Shown here one piece after another: positions 9,368-18,745 of a DNA stretch of 59,353 nucleotides; within the stretch, counting starts at the first letter, position 1; each line of letters begins with the position of its first letter. The DNA lies in assembly GCF_001653565.1 (NCBI RefSeq), contig NZ_LYPB01000041.1, positions 1-59,353 of the forward strand, given 5' to 3'. The translations under genes and the position numbers were made by a program. The stretch is from Paenibacillus oryzisoli. GTDB lineage: Bacteria; Bacillota; Bacilli; Paenibacillales; NBRC-103111. A model generated the notes under the pieces. The model did no database searches and had not been told where the DNA came from. It was given only the letters and a program-made list of their open reading frames with translations.

Positions 9368-10432
9368 ATGAAGAAATGGGTACAAATCATTTTAGCAATC
9401 ATGGGTGGCAGTTTAGGTTATAGGTGGAGTGATTCGTTCTTACAAACGACGGATATGACAAGTCAAGCAGGACAAGTATTTTGGATTAATATGTTATGTG
9501 CAGTAGGGATGTTTTTGATTTCAGCGTGGGTAGCTAACGTTGGCATGAACTTGCTGATGAGAGGTGAGCGCAATGTCACGGATATTCCCGTGTCGGACTT
9601 GCTTTCTGGTACATTGGGACTCGTGATTGGGCTATTGGTTTCAGTCATGTTATTTCCTGTGCTTGAGCAAGCCAAATGGGCAGGGCCATTTTTACCATTT
9701 CTCGTATCAGCTGTATTGGGCGTTATGGGCTTCCGTATCGGTTACAGCAAGCGGGAAGAACTTGTGCAGGTTATTGTGAAGAGCCGATCTGGCGGTCCTG
9801 AGAAGCAAACACATCGTCCGTACGAGGAACATAAGATTCTGGATACGAGTGTGATCATCGATGGCCGGATCGCGGATATTTGCAAGACAGGTTTTATCGA
9901 GGGAACCCTAGTTATCCCGGAGTTCGTCTTGGAAGAGTTGCAGCATATTGCGGACTCATCCGATCTCTTGAAGCGAAACCGTGGACGTCGCGGACTGGAC
10001 ATTTTGAACAAAATCCAAAAAGAACTTGAAGTGAAGGTCCTCATCTATGAAGGGGATTTCGAAGAAATTGCGGAAGTGGACAGCAAGCTGGTGCGCTTAG
10101 CCAAAGTACTTCAAGGGAAAGTGATTACGAATGATTTTAACTTAAATAAAGTGTGTGAACTACAAGGCGTATCCGTGCTTAATATCAACGACCTTGCGAA
10201 TGCGGTGAAGCCAGTTGTTCTGCCGGGAGAAGAAATTATTGTTCAAGTCATTAAAGACGGCAAAGAACATGGACAAGGTGTCGCTTACCTTGATGATGGA
10301 ACGATGATCGTAGTCGAAGGCGGACGCGATTTCATCGGTATGACGCTGGAAGTCATGGTAACGAGTGTGCTTCAGACTTCGGCGGGCCGGATGATTTTTG
10401 CGAAACCAAAACTATTGGAAAAAGCACAGTAA
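9368..10432 (+). CDS. yacL: PIN/TRAM domain membrane protein YacL
   Basis: 354 residues from ATG 9368 (AGGAGGTGA at 9352-9360; the in-frame GTG at 9365 is too close). About four N-terminal membrane helices, then a PIN domain beginning LDTSVIIDGRIADI with conserved acidic residues of the RNase fold, then a C-terminal TRAM domain (about 280-345). Probably a membrane-tethered nuclease; exact substrate not known to me. Sits immediately upstream of ispD, as in B. subtilis. Confidence 0.93.
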   Translation: MKKWVQIILAIMGGSLGYRWSDSFLQTTDMTSQAGQVFWINMLCAVGMFLISAWVANVGMNLLMRGERNVTDIPVSDLLSGTLGLVIGLLVSVMLFPVLEQAKWAGPFLPFLVSAVLGVMGFRIGYSKREELVQVIVKSRSGGPEKQTHRPYEEHKILDTSVIIDGRIADICKTGFIEGTLVIPEFVLEELQHIADSSDLLKRNRGRRGLDILNKIQKELEVKVLIYEGDFEEIAEVDSKLVRLAKVLQGKVITNDFNLNKVCELQGVSVLNINDLANAVKPVVLPGEEIIVQVIKDGKEHGQGVAYLDDGTMIVVEGGRDFIGMTLEVMVTSVLQTSAGRMIFAKPKLLEKAQ

Positions 10433-10532
10433 AACCAGTATGATAAGGAGATGTAACATAGCTCTTTCAAGTTGACTTGGGCTTATGATTACGAAGAAAG
10501 CTTTCGTGTGAAAGCGCCAAGTTGGAGGACTT

Positions 10533-11240
10533 ATGGGGAAGCTAGGAGTTATCATCGTGGCAGCGGGCAAAGGTTCGCGCATGGGTACAGCAGAAAGCAA
10601 ACAATACCTGCAACTGGGACAGAAGCCAATTCTGGTACATACCTTGCAATTATTTCAAAACATACATGAAGTGGATGAAATTATTCTCGTTGTGGGTGCC
10701 CATGATGTGAATCGCTGTAACGGCTATGTCACGAGCTATGAACTTACGAAGGTTACATCTGTGCTGGCGGGTGGCGCGGAGCGGCAAGATTCCGTTAGAC
10801 AAGGTCTTCAGGCTTTACAAGAGGGCACGCATTGGGTACTTGTGCATGACGGAGTTCGTCCTTTCGTGAAAAAAGAACATATGTTCGAGTGCCTGGCGAA
10901 GGCGCAAGAAATAGGAGCAGCGGTCTTAGCCGTTCCGGTCAAAGATACAATTAAAGTAGTGGATGCCGCAGATAAGCGCATTCAATCAACACCTGATAGA
11001 CGAAGCTTGTGGGCGATCCAAACGCCGCAGGCTTTTCGTCTTTCTCTCCTGCAGGAGGCCCATGAGAAGGCGCAGCAAGATGAATTCATGGGGACAGATG
11101 ACGCGAGTTTAGTGGAACGTTTAGGTGCTGCAGTGCATGTGGTAGAAGGGGACTATTATAATATCAAAATAACGACCCCAGAAGATTTACCTTGGGCAGA
11201 GTGGATTTTACATAACGTAAGGGGAGAGGAACGTACATGA
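10533..11240 (+). CDS. ispD: 2-C-methyl-D-erythritol 4-phosphate cytidylyltransferase
   Basis: Third step of the MEP isoprenoid pathway: MEP plus CTP gives CDP-ME. 235 residues with the nucleotidyltransferase signature AAGKGSRMG (about 9-17), VHDGVRPF, and TDDASLVE near the C-terminal end. TGGAGGA precedes ATG 10533. Its last codon overlaps the first codon of ispF (ATGA), implying coupled translation of two enzymes of one pathway. Confidence 0.97.
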   Translation: MGKLGVIIVAAGKGSRMGTAESKQYLQLGQKPILVHTLQLFQNIHEVDEIILVVGAHDVNRCNGYVTSYELTKVTSVLAGGAERQDSVRQGLQALQEGTHWVLVHDGVRPFVKKEHMFECLAKAQEIGAAVLAVPVKDTIKVVDAADKRIQSTPDRRSLWAIQTPQAFRLSLLQEAHEKAQQDEFMGTDDASLVERLGAAVHVVEGDYYNIKITTPEDLPWAEWILHNVRGEERT

Positions 11241-11722
11241 TTCGTGTAGGAAATGGATTCGATGTTCATCAATTGGTAGAGGGCCGTAAATGCATCATTG
11301 GAGGCGTAACGATTCCTTATGAAAAAGGGTTGCTGGGGCACTCCGATGCGGACGTGCTATTGCATGCCATTAGTGATGCGATTTTAGGCGCATTAGGTCT
11401 AGGTGATATCGGGAAGCATTTCCCAGATACGGCTGCCGAGTACAAAGATGCGGATAGCTTAGTCTTGTTGAAGCAGGTATGGCAATTAGCGAAGGAGAAG
11501 GGGTACAAATTGGGGAATGCAGATTCCACGATTATCGCTCAGAAACCGAAGATGCTGCCATATATCCCGCAAATGATTGAAATTATAGCCGCTGCTTTGG
11601 AGACAGAGGTGGATCAAGTCAATGTTAAAGCGACGACGACAGAGTGGCTTGGTTTTACAGGACGTGGCGAAGGAATAGCTGCACAATCGGTTGTTTGTTT
11701 AATTCGTGATGTGATAAAATAG
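11237..11722 (+). CDS. ispF: 2-C-methyl-D-erythritol 2,4-cyclodiphosphate synthase
   Basis: Fifth step of the MEP pathway, releasing CMP from CDP-ME2P. 161 residues, usual length. Metal ligands are visible in GFDVHQ (D8, H10) and in [11 protein letters not shown]; the [13 protein letters not shown] region forms the rest of the trimer active site. ATGA overlap with ispD. Confidence 0.97.
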   Translation: MIRVGNGFDVHQLVEGRKCIIGGVTIPYEKGLLGHSDADVLLHAISDAILGALGLGDIGKHFPDTAAEYKDADSLVLLKQVWQLAKEKGYKLGNADSTIIAQKPKMLPYIPQMIEIIAAALETEVDQVNVKATTTEWLGFTGRGEGIAAQSVVCLIRDVIK

Positions 11723-11761
11723 CAGATATTCATGCATGGAAGATGAAAAGGGGATACAACG

Positions 11762-13219
11762 ATGAGTCAGCCTTTACGCGTGCGTTATGCACCTAGTCCG
11801 ACTGGACATTTACATATTGGCGGTGCCCGTACGGCACTATTTGATTATCTATTAGCTCGTAAGAATGGCGGCGCATTTGTTGTGCGCTTTGAAGATACGG
11901 ATCAAACACGTCATAAGGAGTCTGGCATCGAAGATCAGTTGAATGGTTTGAGATGGCTTGGCCTAGAATGGGATGAAAGTGTGGATATCGGCGGCCCTTA
12001 CGGTCCTTACCGTCAGATGGAGAGACTAGATATCTACAAGACATACTTAGATAAATTGTTGGAGAGCGGTCACGCCTACGGTTGCTATTGCTCCGAGGCA
12101 GATTTAGAGCAAGAACGTGCTGAGCAAGAGGCTAGCGGTGAAATGGGCGGCTATTCCGGCAAATGCCGCAACTTGACGCCTGAGCAAATCGCTGCGTATC
12201 AAGCGGAAGGCCGTGTGCCTTCAACGCGTTTCCGTGTGCCAGCTGATCGTATCATTGCCATTGAAGACAAGGTACGCGAGCATGTAGAATTCGATTCCAA
12301 TGGGATTGGCGATTTCATTATCGCGCGTCCAGATGGCATTCCGACCTATAACTTTGCCGTCATCGTGGATGATCATTTGATGAAAATCAACTTGGTTATT
12401 CGTGGGGAAGAACATTTATCTAATACGCCAAGACAGGTTTTGATGTACGAAGCTCTGGATATGCCGATTCCGGAATTTGCACATTTATCTTTGATTTTGA
12501 ATACAGATCGTAAAAAGATGAGCAAACGGGATGAGTCCATCATCCAGTTCATTGAGCAGTACAAAGAGCTGGGCTATCTGCCTGAAGCAGTAGTAAACTT
12601 CATTGCGCTTCTTGGTTGGTCTCCTGGCGGAGAAGAAGAGATGTTCACGAAGGAAGAATTGATCGCGCAGTTTGATCTGGAACGTGTATCCAAGAGCCCG
12701 GCTGTATTTGATATGGATAAATTGAACTGGATGAACAATGCCTATTTGAAAAAGGCGCCGCTGTCTCGCATCGTAGACCTGTGTCTGCCTCATTTGCGTA
12801 AAGCGGGCTACCTTCAACAGGGTGACTTGGATGCGGCTACTGGGGCTTGGGTAGAGGCGCTTGTTGGTCTCAATCAAGAAAGAATGCGCTACGCGGCGGA
12901 AATCGTGGACTTGTCTGCGATCTTCTTCAAGGCAGAGCTGGTCATCGACGATGAAGCGGCTGCCATTCTGAAAGAAGATCATGTGCCAGTCGTGTTAACG
13001 AGCTTCTTGGCGCAGGTTGAGCAAGCGGAAGCTTTCACAGTTGAAGCGATGCCGGCGCTGCTGAAAGCCGTGCAGAAGGAAACAGGCTTCAAAGGGAAGC
13101 AACTGTTCATGTCAGTTCGCTCAGCATTGACAGGGCAAGTCCATGGACCGGACCTGAATGTATCCCTTTTCCTACTTGGGAAAGAAAAAATTGTTTCACG
13201 CCTTCAGAGCTTATTGTAA
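11762..13219 (+). CDS. gltX: Glutamyl-tRNA synthetase
   Basis: Charges tRNA-Glu; in Bacilli it also misacylates tRNA-Gln for later amidation by GatCAB (established for the group). 485 residues. Class I signatures: HLHIGGART (about 17-25) and KKMSKRD (about 243). A Cys-rich insert (CYCSEADLEQE to GKCRNL, about 108-140) resembles the zinc-binding acceptor domain. Followed directly by the cysE T-box promoter, whose -35 overlaps the stop codon. Confidence 0.97.
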   Translation: MSQPLRVRYAPSPTGHLHIGGARTALFDYLLARKNGGAFVVRFEDTDQTRHKESGIEDQLNGLRWLGLEWDESVDIGGPYGPYRQMERLDIYKTYLDKLLESGHAYGCYCSEADLEQERAEQEASGEMGGYSGKCRNLTPEQIAAYQAEGRVPSTRFRVPADRIIAIEDKVREHVEFDSNGIGDFIIARPDGIPTYNFAVIVDDHLMKINLVIRGEEHLSNTPRQVLMYEALDMPIPEFAHLSLILNTDRKKMSKRDESIIQFIEQYKELGYLPEAVVNFIALLGWSPGGEEEMFTKEELIAQFDLERVSKSPAVFDMDKLNWMNNAYLKKAPLSRIVDLCLPHLRKAGYLQQGDLDAATGAWVEALVGLNQERMRYAAEIVDLSAIFFKAELVIDDEAAAILKEDHVPVVLTSFLAQVEQAEAFTVEAMPALLKAVQKETGFKGKQLFMSVRSALTGQVHGPDLNVSLFLLGKEKIVSRLQSLL

Positions 13220-13242
13220 AGCGAGGTTCTTTTCGCTATACT
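13214..13242 (+). promoter_or_regulatory. Sigma-A promoter of the cysE T-box operon
   Basis: TTGTAA (13214-13219), 17-bp spacer, TATACT (13237-13242). The -35 hexamer includes the TAA stop codon of gltX, so cysE transcription is independent of gltX. Confidence 0.75.
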
Positions 13243-13254
13243 TAATACAATGAA

Positions 13255-13525
13255 ATAGGAAATGCGATGATCAGGAGAGTATGGTTCCGTGAGGATTTTT
13301 CAGAGAGGATAATCAAGGCCGTGAGGCTTTGGCTGTGAGTTATCCAATCCTTGTAATCAGAAATGCACCTGGGAGCAGCCGCGCCGAACACTCGTTAAGA
13401 GTAAGGTAGGCGCAGCCGGAACACCCACGTTACGGGTTTGAGTTGGGAGACTTCCGAGTCACCAAGCAGAGTGGAACCGCGATAACCACGCCTCTGCAGC
13501 CTTAGGGCTGCAGGGGCTTTTTTTA
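13255..13525 (+). ncRNA. T-box leader, cysteine-specific, upstream of cysE
   Basis: Senses uncharged tRNA-Cys and lets transcription continue. The 5' part has the GATGA...GGAGAGTA signature of T-box stem I (about 13266-13281). TGC at 13364-13366 is the likely specifier codon (Cys), matching cysE and cysS downstream. The T-box core AGAGTGGAACCGCG lies at about 13469-13482 and would pair with the tRNA acceptor end in the antiterminator. The competing terminator is annotated separately. Confidence 0.93.
13490..13525 (+). terminator. T-box regulatory terminator
   Basis: 12-bp stem (13490-13501 with 13506-13517), loop TTAG, followed by a T-run. It is the mutually exclusive partner of the T-box antiterminator. 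Confidence 0.92.
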
Positions 13526-13563
13526 ATTTGTACCAACATTATTCTAGCAAGAAGGTGAGCAAT

Positions 13564-14220
13564 ATGTGGTCAACGATCAAATCTGATATATCCGCCGTGT
13601 TCGATAACGACCCAGCAGCGCGCAGTTGGTTTGAGGTTGTTTTTACGTATTCGGGGCTTCATGCGATTTGGTCGCATCGGATTGGGCATTGGTTCTATAC
13701 AAGAAGGATGTATACCCTCGCACGTATCGTTTCTCAAATAAGCCGGTTCATGACAGGCATCGAGATACATCCAGGAGCAACGATAGGCAGAAGGCTGTTT
13801 ATTGATCACGGGATGGGCGTGGTCATTGGAGAAACCTGTGAGATCGGTGATGATGTCATCTTGTACCAAGGTGTAACTTTGGGTGGAACGGGGAAAGAGA
13901 AAGGTAAGAGACACCCAACAATTGGCAATAATGTAGTTATTGGGTCTGGTGCCAAAGTTCTCGGATCCTTCCTCGTCGGTGAGAATTCACGGGTTGGGTC
14001 GAATGCGGTTGTTATCCAGGAAGTTCCCCCTAACAGCACAGTTGTTACGGTTCCGGCTAAGGTAGTGAAACGAGATGGTGTTCGTGTAAACCGATTGGAC
14101 CATGGCAATTTGCCTGATCCCATCGTTGATATTTTTCAAGAATTGCAGCAACAAATTAATGAGTTGAAATTCCAGTTAGAAGAAGAACGGAAGCAGAATG
14201 GAGAATTGAGGAGAACATGA
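13564..14220 (+). CDS. cysE: Serine O-acetyltransferase
   Basis: Makes O-acetylserine from serine and acetyl-CoA, the carbon skeleton for cysteine. 218 residues with the left-handed beta-helix hexapeptide region ([40 protein letters not shown]) and a charged coiled tail. An in-frame TTG at 13528 exists, but AAGGTGAG before ATG 13564 decides the start. Under T-box control; ATGA overlap with cysS. Confidence 0.97.
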   Translation: MWSTIKSDISAVFDNDPAARSWFEVVFTYSGLHAIWSHRIGHWFYTRRMYTLARIVSQISRFMTGIEIHPGATIGRRLFIDHGMGVVIGETCEIGDDVILYQGVTLGGTGKEKGKRHPTIGNNVVIGSGAKVLGSFLVGENSRVGSNAVVIQEVPPNSTVVTVPAKVVKRDGVRVNRLDHGNLPDPIVDIFQELQQQINELKFQLEEERKQNGELRRT

Positions 14221-15617
14221 CACTCAAAGTTTATAATACCTTAACGCGCAAGAAGGAAGAGTTCATTCCGATTGAGCCTGGCAAAGTGAAGATGTACGTA
14301 TGTGGACCAACCGTATACAACTATATTCATATTGGTAATGGCCGTCCTGTTATATTTTTCGACGTGGTTCGCCGTTATTTGGAATCGCAGCAGTATGAAG
14401 TCAACTACATTACAAACTTTACCGATGTGGATGATAAAATGATTCGTAAAGCCGAAGAAATGGCGGTTTCCGTACCCGAACTTGCCGAAACGTTCATCGC
14501 GGCTTTCTTGGAAGATATCCAATCTTTAGGTGTTCATGAAGCGACGCTGAACCCGCGTGTAACAGAGAATATTCAAGAAATCATCGATTTCATAGCTGCG
14601 CTTGTAGAGAAGGATTTTGCCTATGAAGCCCGTGGCGATGTTTACTATCGGACTTCTAAGTTTACGGATTACGGCAAGCTGTCTAAACAAAATTTGGAAG
14701 AACTTCAGCACGGAATTCGTATTGAGGTGGATGAGCGCAAAGAGAATCCACAAGACTTTGTCTTATGGAAAGCAGCGAAGCCAGGTGAGATTTATTGGGA
14801 TAGCCCTTGGGGCCAAGGTCGCCCAGGCTGGCATATTGAGTGCTCCGCGATGGTGCGCAAATATTTGGGCGAAACGATCGATATTCACGGAGGTGGCCAA
14901 GACTTAACGTTCCCTCACCATGAATGTGAGATTGCTCAAACCGAAGCGGTAACGGGTCATCCGATGGCCAATTATTGGCTGCATAATGCTTTTCTAAATA
15001 TCGATAATGAGAAAATGTCGAAATCACTCGGAAATGGTATTTTAATTCGAGATCTCATTAAACAAATTAAACCGCAAGTATTCCGTTTCTTTATGTTATC
15101 CGCTCACTATCGGAATCCACTTAATTTCAGTGATGAGAGCTTGAAGCAAGCGACCAATGCGTTGGAACGGATTCAGAATGCTTACGATAATATGAAGCAC
15201 CGATTAGCTACGGCATCTGCAACTGGTGAAGTTGAAGCGGGCATCACAGATAAACTGCAGTCCATATCGAATCAATTTGTGGATAAAATGAATGATGATT
15301 TCAATACCCCCGATGCGATTACCGCGGTGTTCGATCTTGTCGCGGAAGCGAATTTGTACTTGCAACAGGAGCGGGTGAACGCGGAAGCGGTGAAGCTATT
15401 CATAGAGCAATTAGAAGCATTCGATGCAACGCTCGGCATTCTTTCCCAACAAGGGGATGAATTGCTGGATGAAGAGATTGAGCAACTGATCATTGAACGT
15501 ACAGAGTCTCGGAAATCGAAGAATTGGGCGCGCGCGGATGAAATTCGTGATAGGCTGACGGAGAAAGGGATATTCCTTGAAGATACACCGCAAGGTATTC
15601 GCTGGCGCCGCAAATGA
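14217..15617 (+). CDS. cysS: Cysteinyl-tRNA synthetase
   Basis: Charges tRNA-Cys. 466 residues; class I motifs YIHIGNGRP (about 38-46) and EKMSKSLGN (about 266). Zinc ligands are expected at CGPTVYN (C28), ECSAMV and HHECEIAQ. Being in the Cys T-box operon gives it the same uncharged-tRNA feedback as cysE. ATGA overlaps at both ends (with cysE and mrnC) point to coupled translation. Confidence 0.97.
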   Translation: MTLKVYNTLTRKKEEFIPIEPGKVKMYVCGPTVYNYIHIGNGRPVIFFDVVRRYLESQQYEVNYITNFTDVDDKMIRKAEEMAVSVPELAETFIAAFLEDIQSLGVHEATLNPRVTENIQEIIDFIAALVEKDFAYEARGDVYYRTSKFTDYGKLSKQNLEELQHGIRIEVDERKENPQDFVLWKAAKPGEIYWDSPWGQGRPGWHIECSAMVRKYLGETIDIHGGGQDLTFPHHECEIAQTEAVTGHPMANYWLHNAFLNIDNEKMSKSLGNGILIRDLIKQIKPQVFRFFMLSAHYRNPLNFSDESLKQATNALERIQNAYDNMKHRLATASATGEVEAGITDKLQSISNQFVDKMNDDFNTPDAITAVFDLVAEANLYLQQERVNAEAVKLFIEQLEAFDATLGILSQQGDELLDEEIEQLIIERTESRKSKNWARADEIRDRLTEKGIFLEDTPQGIRWRRK

Positions 15618-16048
15618 CCGAGATGAAGCTAGATGCTGCTAACTTATTTTTGTTCCCCCCATCGAAAAGTCCGCATTTATTAAACCCATTAGTTTTAGCG
15701 TATATTGGAGATGCGGTGTATGAAGTCTACATCCGGCAATATGTGATCTCAGGAGCGAATCATCGCCCTAATCATTTGCATAAGGCTTCAACGGGATTTG
15801 TCTCAGCCAAAGCGCAGTCCAAATTACTAACGGCCTTGATGCCAACACTTACGGATGAAGAAGTGGACATCGTGAAGCGGGGGCGCAATGCCAAATCAGG
15901 AACAACAGCCAAAAACGCGGATGTGTTGGAATACCGACACAGCACCGCGTTTGAGTGCTTAATCGGCTATTTATATTACACACAATCGTTCGAACGATTG
16001 AAAGAGATATTAGACTTTGCAATCACGTTTAATGATAAACAGAAATAA
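15614..16048 (+). CDS. mrnC: Mini-ribonuclease III (23S rRNA maturation)
   Basis: Trims the 23S rRNA precursor in Bacilli. 144 residues: only the RNase III catalytic domain, without the double-stranded RNA-binding domain. The signature LVLAYIGDAVYEVYIR (about 26-41) holds the conserved acidic residues; a second conserved acid-rich patch (EYRHSTAFECLIGYLY) follows. Starts inside the cysS stop; a second ATG three codons on is an alternative start. Confidence 0.95.
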   Translation: MTEMKLDAANLFLFPPSKSPHLLNPLVLAYIGDAVYEVYIRQYVISGANHRPNHLHKASTGFVSAKAQSKLLTALMPTLTDEEVDIVKRGRNAKSGTTAKNADVLEYRHSTAFECLIGYLYYTQSFERLKEILDFAITFNDKQK

Positions 16049-16093
16049 AGAGACATAGAGAAGCATTCGCACGTACTTTTAGGAGGAATTAGG

Positions 16094-16834
16094 ATGGATG
16101 AAGACATTATCGGAGGGAAGCACTCCGTATTGGAGGCGCTTCGTGCTGGACGGACGATTAATAAGATATGGATTGCCGAAGGCGCTCAGAAGCAGTTCGC
16201 AGGACCGATTGTGGCAGAAGCCAAAAATCTAGGCATTATTGTCCAATTTACGGACAAGCGTAAGCTGGATCAGATGGCAGAGGGGCTGCAGCATCAAGGT
16301 GTTGTTGCACAAGTTGCAGCGTATGCTTACGTGGAAGTTGAGGATATCTTGGCCAAAGCGAAAGCGTTGGGGCAAGAGCCGTTCATTTTGATACTCGATG
16401 AAATTGAAGATCCGCATAACCTAGGCTCCATTCTGCGTACGGCCGATTGTACGGGAGTTCATGGTGTGATCATACCGAAACGTCGATCCGTAGGGCTAAC
16501 AGCAACAGTGTCCAAAACCTCGGCAGGCGCAGTAGAATATGTGCCGGTGGCTAGGGTGACGAATATTTCCCAAACGATTGAGCAATTAAAAGAACAAGGT
16601 GTATGGGTTGCAGGTACGGATGTTACTGCTGCTCAAGATGTATACAAAGCTAACTTTACGATTCCGATTGCTTTAGTTATTGGAAACGAGGGTAAAGGTG
16701 TGGGGCGACTCATTAAAGAAAGATGTGACTTCTTAGTCAAGCTGCCGATGGCCGGGCATGTTAATTCGTTGAATGCTTCCGTTGCCGCGGGTGTATTGAT
16801 GTATGAAGTGGTCAGACAGCGCAATAAGGGCTAA
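16094..16834 (+). CDS. rlmB: 23S rRNA (guanosine-2'-O)-methyltransferase, TrmH/SpoU family
   Basis: 246 residues: N-terminal substrate-binding domain (IIGGKHSVLEALRAGR), then a SPOUT domain with the three SpoU motifs: ILDEIEDPHNLGSILRTAD, IGNEGKGVG, and LPMAGHVNSLNASVAAGV. The trefoil-knot SAM site is therefore complete. A paralogous SpoU methyltransferase with another target cannot be excluded, but the position between mrnC and rae1 matches rlmB (yacO) of B. subtilis. AGGAGG precedes ATG 16094. Confidence 0.93.
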   Translation: MDEDIIGGKHSVLEALRAGRTINKIWIAEGAQKQFAGPIVAEAKNLGIIVQFTDKRKLDQMAEGLQHQGVVAQVAAYAYVEVEDILAKAKALGQEPFILILDEIEDPHNLGSILRTADCTGVHGVIIPKRRSVGLTATVSKTSAGAVEYVPVARVTNISQTIEQLKEQGVWVAGTDVTAAQDVYKANFTIPIALVIGNEGKGVGRLIKERCDFLVKLPMAGHVNSLNASVAAGVLMYEVVRQRNKG

Positions 16835-16839
16835 ATAGG

Positions 16840-17352
16840 ATGGAACAGATCCTAATTGTAGATGGCTACAACATTATCGGCGCCTGGCCCGAGTTAAGTA
16901 AATTAAAAGATACCGATCTTGAAGGTGCTCGTGATGGTCTGATCCATATGCTTGCGGAATTTCAATCTTTTTCGGGTATGAAAGTCTATCTAGTCTTTGA
17001 TGCTTACATGGTGCCTGGACTGGGTAAAAAATATGTGCAGAACAAATTGGCTGTGCTCTATACCAAAGAGAAGGAAACCGCAGATGAGCGAATCGAACGA
17101 TTGGTGACAAGTCTGATGGGCAGGCGTAAGGAAATATTCGTGGCGACGTCGGATATGATCGAGCAGCATGTCATATTTGGCAAGGGAGCGCTTCGGATGC
17201 CCGCGAAAGAATTATTAGTGAAAATCAAACAAAATCGTAAAGATGTTCGTGAACGCATAATACCGGAGACAACAACCAAACGAAATCCATTCGGAGGCAA
17301 GCTGAGTGACGAGATGAAAGCGGAGTTAGAACGATGGCGAAGAGGGGAGTAA
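16840..17352 (+). CDS. rae1: Ribosome-dependent mRNA endonuclease Rae1 (NYN domain)
   Basis: 170 residues with the NYN/PIN-like fold: ILIVDGYNIIGAWPEL (about 4-19), an internal VYLVFDAY strand, and ATSDMIEQ, giving the acidic cluster. In B. subtilis the orthologue (YacP) cuts mRNA in the ribosomal A site. Only 5 nt separate it from rlmB. The C-terminus is basic (WRRGE). Assignment is by recognition and synteny. Confidence 0.92.
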   Translation: MEQILIVDGYNIIGAWPELSKLKDTDLEGARDGLIHMLAEFQSFSGMKVYLVFDAYMVPGLGKKYVQNKLAVLYTKEKETADERIERLVTSLMGRRKEIFVATSDMIEQHVIFGKGALRMPAKELLVKIKQNRKDVRERIIPETTTKRNPFGGKLSDEMKAELERWRRGE

Positions 17353-17386
17353 ATCCTCCAAATGCTAGAAATGGTGGGGTTCCCCG

Positions 17387-17416
17387 TTGACGGTGTGAGA
17401 TTTCATCATGTATACT
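17387..17416 (+). promoter_or_regulatory. Promoter of sigH
   Basis: TTGACG (17387-17392), 18-bp spacer, TATACT (17411-17416). In B. subtilis sigH has a sigma-A promoter repressed by AbrB; an AbrB site cannot be read from sequence alone. An 8-bp inverted repeat, AGATTTCA (17398-17405) and TGAAATCT (17434-17441), overlaps the spacer and early transcript. Confidence 0.65.
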
Positions 17417-17471
17417 TAACCTAACTTTTATAGTGAAATCTGGGTAGTCTTGCAGGCCGGAGGGATTGTTG

Positions 17472-18116
17472 GTGAGTGTCGACCTCAAAGAACTGAGAAT
17501 GTATGATTATGACCTCAAGCCAGATGAAGACATTGTCGAAGCAGTCCGTGAAGGCAGTAGCGAAGCTTTGGAATATCTTATCAATAAGTATAAGAATTTT
17601 GTCCGTGCTAAAGCACGTTCATATTTTTTGATAGGTGCTGACCGAGAAGATATTGTGCAGGAAGGCATGATAGGTTTATATAAATCTATCCGCGACTTCC
17701 GAGGAGACAAGCTTGCTTCATTCAAAGCCTTTGCTGAACTGTGTATCACGCGGCAGATCATCACGGCGATTAAGACAGCAACTCGTCAAAAGCATATACC
17801 TCTTAATTCCTACGTGTCACTGGATAAGCCCATCTATGATGAAGATTCTGATCGTACGCTGCTTGATGTTATTAGCGGCTCCCGGGTGACAGATCCTGAG
17901 GAATTAGTTATTAATCAAGAAGAGTTTACGGGACTTGAAGATAAAATGGGAGAGATTTTAAGTGACTTAGAGCGTAGAGTGCTTATGCTCTATCTCGATG
18001 GCAGATCCTATCAAGAGATTGCAGTGGATCTCGATCGCCATGTGAAGTCAATTGACAATGCTCTCCAACGTGTTAAGCGCAAGCTTGAGCGGTATTTAGA
18101 AGTTAGAGATTTGTAG
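17472..18116 (+). CDS. sigH: RNA polymerase sigma factor SigH (Spo0H)
   Basis: Directs transition-phase and early sporulation genes. Contains region 2 (KYKNFVRAKARSYFLIGADR, then EDIVQEGMIGLYKSIRDF, about 40-78) and region 4 (LDGRSYQEIAVDLDRHVKSI, about 174-193). Two in-frame TTGs (17466, 17469) sit on top of the ribosome-binding site GGAGGG; GTG 17472 is well spaced. 214 residues. Own promoter and terminator. Confidence 0.97.
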   Translation: MSVDLKELRMYDYDLKPDEDIVEAVREGSSEALEYLINKYKNFVRAKARSYFLIGADREDIVQEGMIGLYKSIRDFRGDKLASFKAFAELCITRQIITAIKTATRQKHIPLNSYVSLDKPIYDEDSDRTLLDVISGSRVTDPEELVINQEEFTGLEDKMGEILSDLERRVLMLYLDGRSYQEIAVDLDRHVKSIDNALQRVKRKLERYLEVRDL

Positions 18117-18120
18117 AAAT

Positions 18121-18156
18121 GCCCGTGCTGCATAAGCTGTACGGGTGTTTTTCTTT
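18121..18156 (+). terminator. Terminator of sigH
   Basis: CCCGTGCTGC (18122-18131) pairs with GCTGTACGGG (18136-18145) with one mismatch, loop ATAA, followed by a T-rich run. Confidence 0.85.
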
Positions 18157-18225
18157 CTTTATATGTTTAGTAACCCTCGGGAGAGTCTATACTGGTGATA
18201 CTCTTGCATTTGTGAGACTTCTACC

Positions 18226-18255
18226 TTGACACTCGGGGGGCAGTTGTGATAAAGT
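18226..18255 (+). promoter_or_regulatory. Promoter of rpmGB-secE-nusG
   Basis: TTGACA (18226-18231), 18-bp spacer, TAAAGT (18250-18255). A leader hairpin follows (AGCCCT 18265-18270 with AGGGCT 18301-18306). Confidence 0.7.
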
Positions 18256-18339
18256 GTTTCAGGTAGCCCTAAAAGTCGCTTTCTTTTTGATGCGCTTAGA
18301 AGGGCTTTAATTAGAAAGTGTCTGTAGGAGGTGTACATC

Positions 18340-18489
18340 ATGCGGGTCATCATCACATTAGCGTGCACAAATTGCAAACAAAGAAACTATGCATCCACTA
18401 AAAATAAGCGCAACAATCCCGACCGTATTGAGTTGAAGAAATATTGCAAATTTTGCAATGAACATACTGCTCATCGCGAGACTAGGTAG
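18340..18489 (+). CDS. rpmGB: 50S ribosomal protein L33, zinc-binding type
   Basis: 49-residue protein ([17 protein letters not shown]...), short but clear. CTNC and CKFC are the four Cys ligands of the zinc-bearing C+ form of L33, which can be replaced by a Cys-less paralogue under zinc limitation in Bacilli. GGAGGTG at 18328-18334 precedes ATG 18340. Ribosomal large subunit, near the E site. Confidence 0.95.
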   Translation: MRVIITLACTNCKQRNYASTKNKRNNPDRIELKKYCKFCNEHTAHRETR

Positions 18490-18508
18490 TTCTTTGGAGG
18501 TGTAGTTT

Positions 18509-18721
18509 GTGGCGTTCTTGGCTAGAATGAGACAAAGCTTCGGATCCACTTTTTCCTTCTTCACCGATAGTTGGTCAGAACTCAAAAAGGTCAAGTGGCC
18601 AAGTCGCAAAGAGATGACTACTTATACGCTTGTCGTTATAGGTACAGTAACTTTTGTTGCTATTTATTTTTTTGTGCTGGATCTAGGAATTTCTGAGTTG
18701 CTGCGCCTTGTTTTTAAATAA
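18509..18721 (+). CDS. secE: Preprotein translocase subunit SecE
   Basis: 70 residues: amphipathic cytoplasmic helix with the SecE signature WSELKKVKWPSRKEM (about 22-36) and one C-terminal membrane helix (about 40-62). Clamps SecY in the SecYEG channel. GTG start with TTTGGAGGTG upstream. Located next to nusG as in nearly all bacteria. Confidence 0.96.
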   Translation: MAFLARMRQSFGSTFSFFTDSWSELKKVKWPSRKEMTTYTLVVIGTVTFVAIYFFVLDLGISELLRLVFK

Positions 18722-18745
18722 ACAGGACTATAGGTGAATTTATTC

